64,000 bases of DNA from Mycolicibacterium neoaurum. Lineage in GTDB: Bacteria; Actinomycetota; Actinomycetes; Mycobacteriales; Mycobacteriaceae. Every line of letters begins with the position of its first letter. The first letter of the stretch is position 1. Below are positions 62,342 to 64,000 of this stretch, one piece after another. The translations under genes were made by a program, and so were the position numbers. The stretch spans positions 248,001 through 312,000 of the forward strand of contig NZ_JAQIIX010000001.1 in assembly GCF_036946495.1 (NCBI RefSeq). Reading direction: 5' to 3'. The notes under the pieces were generated by a model, which was not told the origin of the DNA, made no database searches, and saw only the letters and a program-made list of their open reading frames with translations.

Positions 62342-63378
62342 ATCAGGGCCAGGGTGTCCAGTTCGCGGATGGCGCGGCAGGACCGTCGGGCCATGGCCAC
62401 CATCATCTCGTCGCCGCGGTCGGTGGAGGTCGCGAAGGCGACCCCGAACGCGATGATCAGCGGCGCCTGCAGCATGCCCAGACGGTAATCACGCCAACAG
62501 GTTTCGACGTCGTAATCGGTGACGCCGAGCTCGGTCAGCGCGGCATGGTACTCGGCGACCAGATCCTGCTCGGCCGCCGCGCGGACCTCGGGATCCAGAC
62601 TGGTTCCGGTGAAGTACGCCAGATCGCGGGCGGGCAGTCCGACGGCGAGGGTCTGCCAGTCGACGATCGTCACGGTAGAACGAGCCGGGTCGAAGAGCAT
62701 GTTGTCCAGGCGGTAGTCGCCGTGCAACAGCCCGAACCGGCCCGGTTCGGTCAGCAGCCAGGGTGTCACCATGGCCAGCGCCGCCGCCAGGGTCGCGCGA
62801 TCATCTGCGGTCATCCGGTCCCCGAGTCGTTCCAGGGTGGCCTCGGCGGCCATCTTCGCCAGATCGCCCATCCCGGCTGCCATCGCGGCGTCGGGCTTGG
62901 GCATCGGGATTCCGGGTAAGCCTGTCAGCTCGGGGTTGCACCAGCTCGGCGCGTGCAGGCCGGCCAGCGCGCGTGCCCCGAGCGCAGCCTCCTCGGGACT
63001 GCAGCCTGCGATCTGGTCACCCTGTTCGGCCGGTGCCAGATCTGCCAGCAGCAGCACGAAATCGCCTCCGTCGGGGCCGATATCGCAGTGGTAGTGGCGT
63101 GGGACCGGTACCTGCACCCGGTCGGCGATCCCGGTATAGAACGCATGCTCTGATCGATAGCCCAGGGCGACCCGATCGCGGACGGCATCTTCCTGTGCGG
63201 ACAGCTTCACGGCAAAGGTGGTGGGCAGCTCGGCAGCGTCGGCGTAGCCGAGCCGCACGCGGTAGGTCGCACCGGTCTGGCCCGTACCGATTGGGGTGAT
63301 GTCGACACTGTCGACAGGTGCGCCGAGCACACCGGTCAGCCAATCCGCCGTCACGTCATCGGGAGTACGCGGGATCAC
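62338..63378 (-). CDS. Phosphotransferase family protein (APH/choline kinase-like)
   Basis: A 346-residue kinase-like protein: ATP-binding Lys region TFAVKLSAQE, catalytic loop LLHGDYRLDNMLFD (about residues 217-230) and metal-binding IVDWQTL. The family phosphorylates small molecules or acyl carriers. It interrupts the cobK-to-cobIJ order on the opposite strand. Substrate unknown. Confidence 0.85.
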   Translation of the reverse strand: MIPRTPDDVTADWLTGVLGAPVDSVDITPIGTGQTGATYRVRLGYADAAELPTTFAVKLSAQEDAVRDRVALGYRSEHAFYTGIADRVQVPVPRHYHCDIGPDGGDFVLLLADLAPAEQGDQIAGCSPEEAALGARALAGLHAPSWCNPELTGLPGIPMPKPDAAMAAGMGDLAKMAAEATLERLGDRMTADDRATLAAALAMVTPWLLTEPGRFGLLHGDYRLDNMLFDPARSTVTIVDWQTLAVGLPARDLAYFTGTSLDPEVRAAAEQDLVAEYHAALTELGVTDYDVETCWRDYRLGMLQAPLIIAFGVAFATSTDRGDEMMVAMARRSCRAIRELDTLALI

Positions 63379-63409
63379 CAGCGAAAACTAGACGTGATGC
63401 CGGGGGCTG

Positions 63410-64000
63410 TCAACGATGCTCGGCCGAGGTCAGCTCCGGGTAGGTGCGCGGGGTGAACACGATGTCGCCGTGCACCCGAGTCTGCGAGGACCCGATGATC
63501 AGCAGGCATCGCATGTCGACCTCGTCGGGATTCAATTCCCCGAGCGTCACCACCCGCACACTTTCCTGCGGTCCGGCCACGTCGCGGCCGATCACCACCG
63601 GCGTGTCGGGGGACCGATGCTCCAGGAGTAGATCGCGCATGGCGCCGACCTGCCAGGTCCGCGTCTTGGACGCCGGGTTGTACACCGCGATGGCCAGATC
63701 GGCGGCGGCGGCCGCGCTGATCCGCTTGGCGATGATGTCCCACGGTTTGAGCCGGTCGGACAGTGAGATCACGGCATAGTCGTGGCCGAGCGGCGCACCG
63801 ACACGGCTGGCCACCGCGTTGGCCGCGGTCATCGCCGGGATCACCCGGACGTGGACATCGGGCCAGTGCACGGCCTCCTCCAGGACCGCGGTGGCCATCG
63901 CGAAGACGCCGGGGTCTCCCGAGGACACCACCACCACCGACCGGCCCTGCCTGGCGAGCTCACAGGCCAGCCGAGCCCGCGCCGGTTCATCGGTGTTGTC
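63410..64000 (-). CDS. cobIJ: Precorrin-3B C17-methyltransferase part of CobIJ, truncated by the window end
   Basis: The last 196 codons of a corrin methylase: VVVVSSGDPGVFAMA, PAMTAANAVASRVGAPLGHDYAVISLSD, KPWDIIAKRI, VYNPASKTRTWQ and a terminal GSSQTR, all CobJ traits. In M. tuberculosis CobI and CobJ are one fused protein (Rv2066), so the missing 5' part most likely encodes CobI; this cannot be seen here. Its operon runs opposite to cobLMK. Confidence 0.88.
   Translation of the reverse strand, partial: DNTDEPARARLACELARQGRSVVVVSSGDPGVFAMATAVLEEAVHWPDVHVRVIPAMTAANAVASRVGAPLGHDYAVISLSDRLKPWDIIAKRISAAAAADLAIAVYNPASKTRTWQVGAMRDLLLEHRSPDTPVVIGRDVAGPQESVRVVTLGELNPDEVDMRCLLIIGSSQTRVHGDIVFTPRTYPELTSAEHR

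Overview
The window comes from a high-GC actinobacterium, almost certainly a rapid-growing mycobacterium (Mycolicibacterium type). The evidence is mycothiol biosynthesis (mshC), a complete Pup-proteasome locus, mycobacterial lipoproteins, and a gene order that follows, from memory, the M. tuberculosis Rv2141c to Rv2066 block. No insertion sequence, prophage or CRISPR array was seen.

Layout. 1-4043: a cobalamin riboswitch with a SAM methyltransferase and a truncated lipoprotein (likely a B12-uptake binding protein), an E. coli-type ilvD, a divergent XRE/MmyB regulator and a tRNA-Leu(GAG). 4170-15945: the conserved chain M20 peptidase, PEBP, lppL-DUF5703-pyrD (reverse strand), a small protein, uppP, phosphomutase-like, DUF3090, SCO1664-family, cysQ, mshC, SDR and PAC2. 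16241-20122: B12-dependent metH behind a probable SAH riboswitch. 20159-24238: four accessory genes (NmrA-like, HAD, serine hydrolase, GlcP-type sugar porter). 24310-27395: hisE-hisG, a DUF4126 protein and a flavoprotein disulfide reductase. 27379-28833: an ArsR-SRPBCC-flavodoxin operon with a palindromic operator. 28849-32556: thioesterase, RecB-like nuclease, trmI, and the LppK/MTB12-like pair.

32702-52747 is the Pup-proteasome and Tat region: mpa, then about 10 kb of accessory genes (unknown gene, LysR/EamA pair, DUF732 protein, membrane protein, convergent two-component system, ectABCD), then dop-pup-prcB-prcA-pafA-pafB-pafC-tatA-tatC. It is followed by helY, a DUF4333 protein, a 5'-3' exonuclease, pepE, an Rv2074-like flavin/deazaflavin reductase, and the cobalamin genes cobL-cobM-cobK and cobIJ (truncated at the window end), with an SDR and a phosphotransferase among them.

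Themes. Corrin and one-carbon metabolism recur: B12 riboswitch, metH under a SAH-type switch, cobKLM and cobIJ. Protein turnover is complete: Pup, ligase PafA, Dop, ATPase Mpa, 20S core and the PafBC regulator. Two in-frame 30-bp minisatellites (in cysQ and prcA), an ectA without a canonical start codon, and the split of mpa from dop by an ectoine island are the most distinctive local features.
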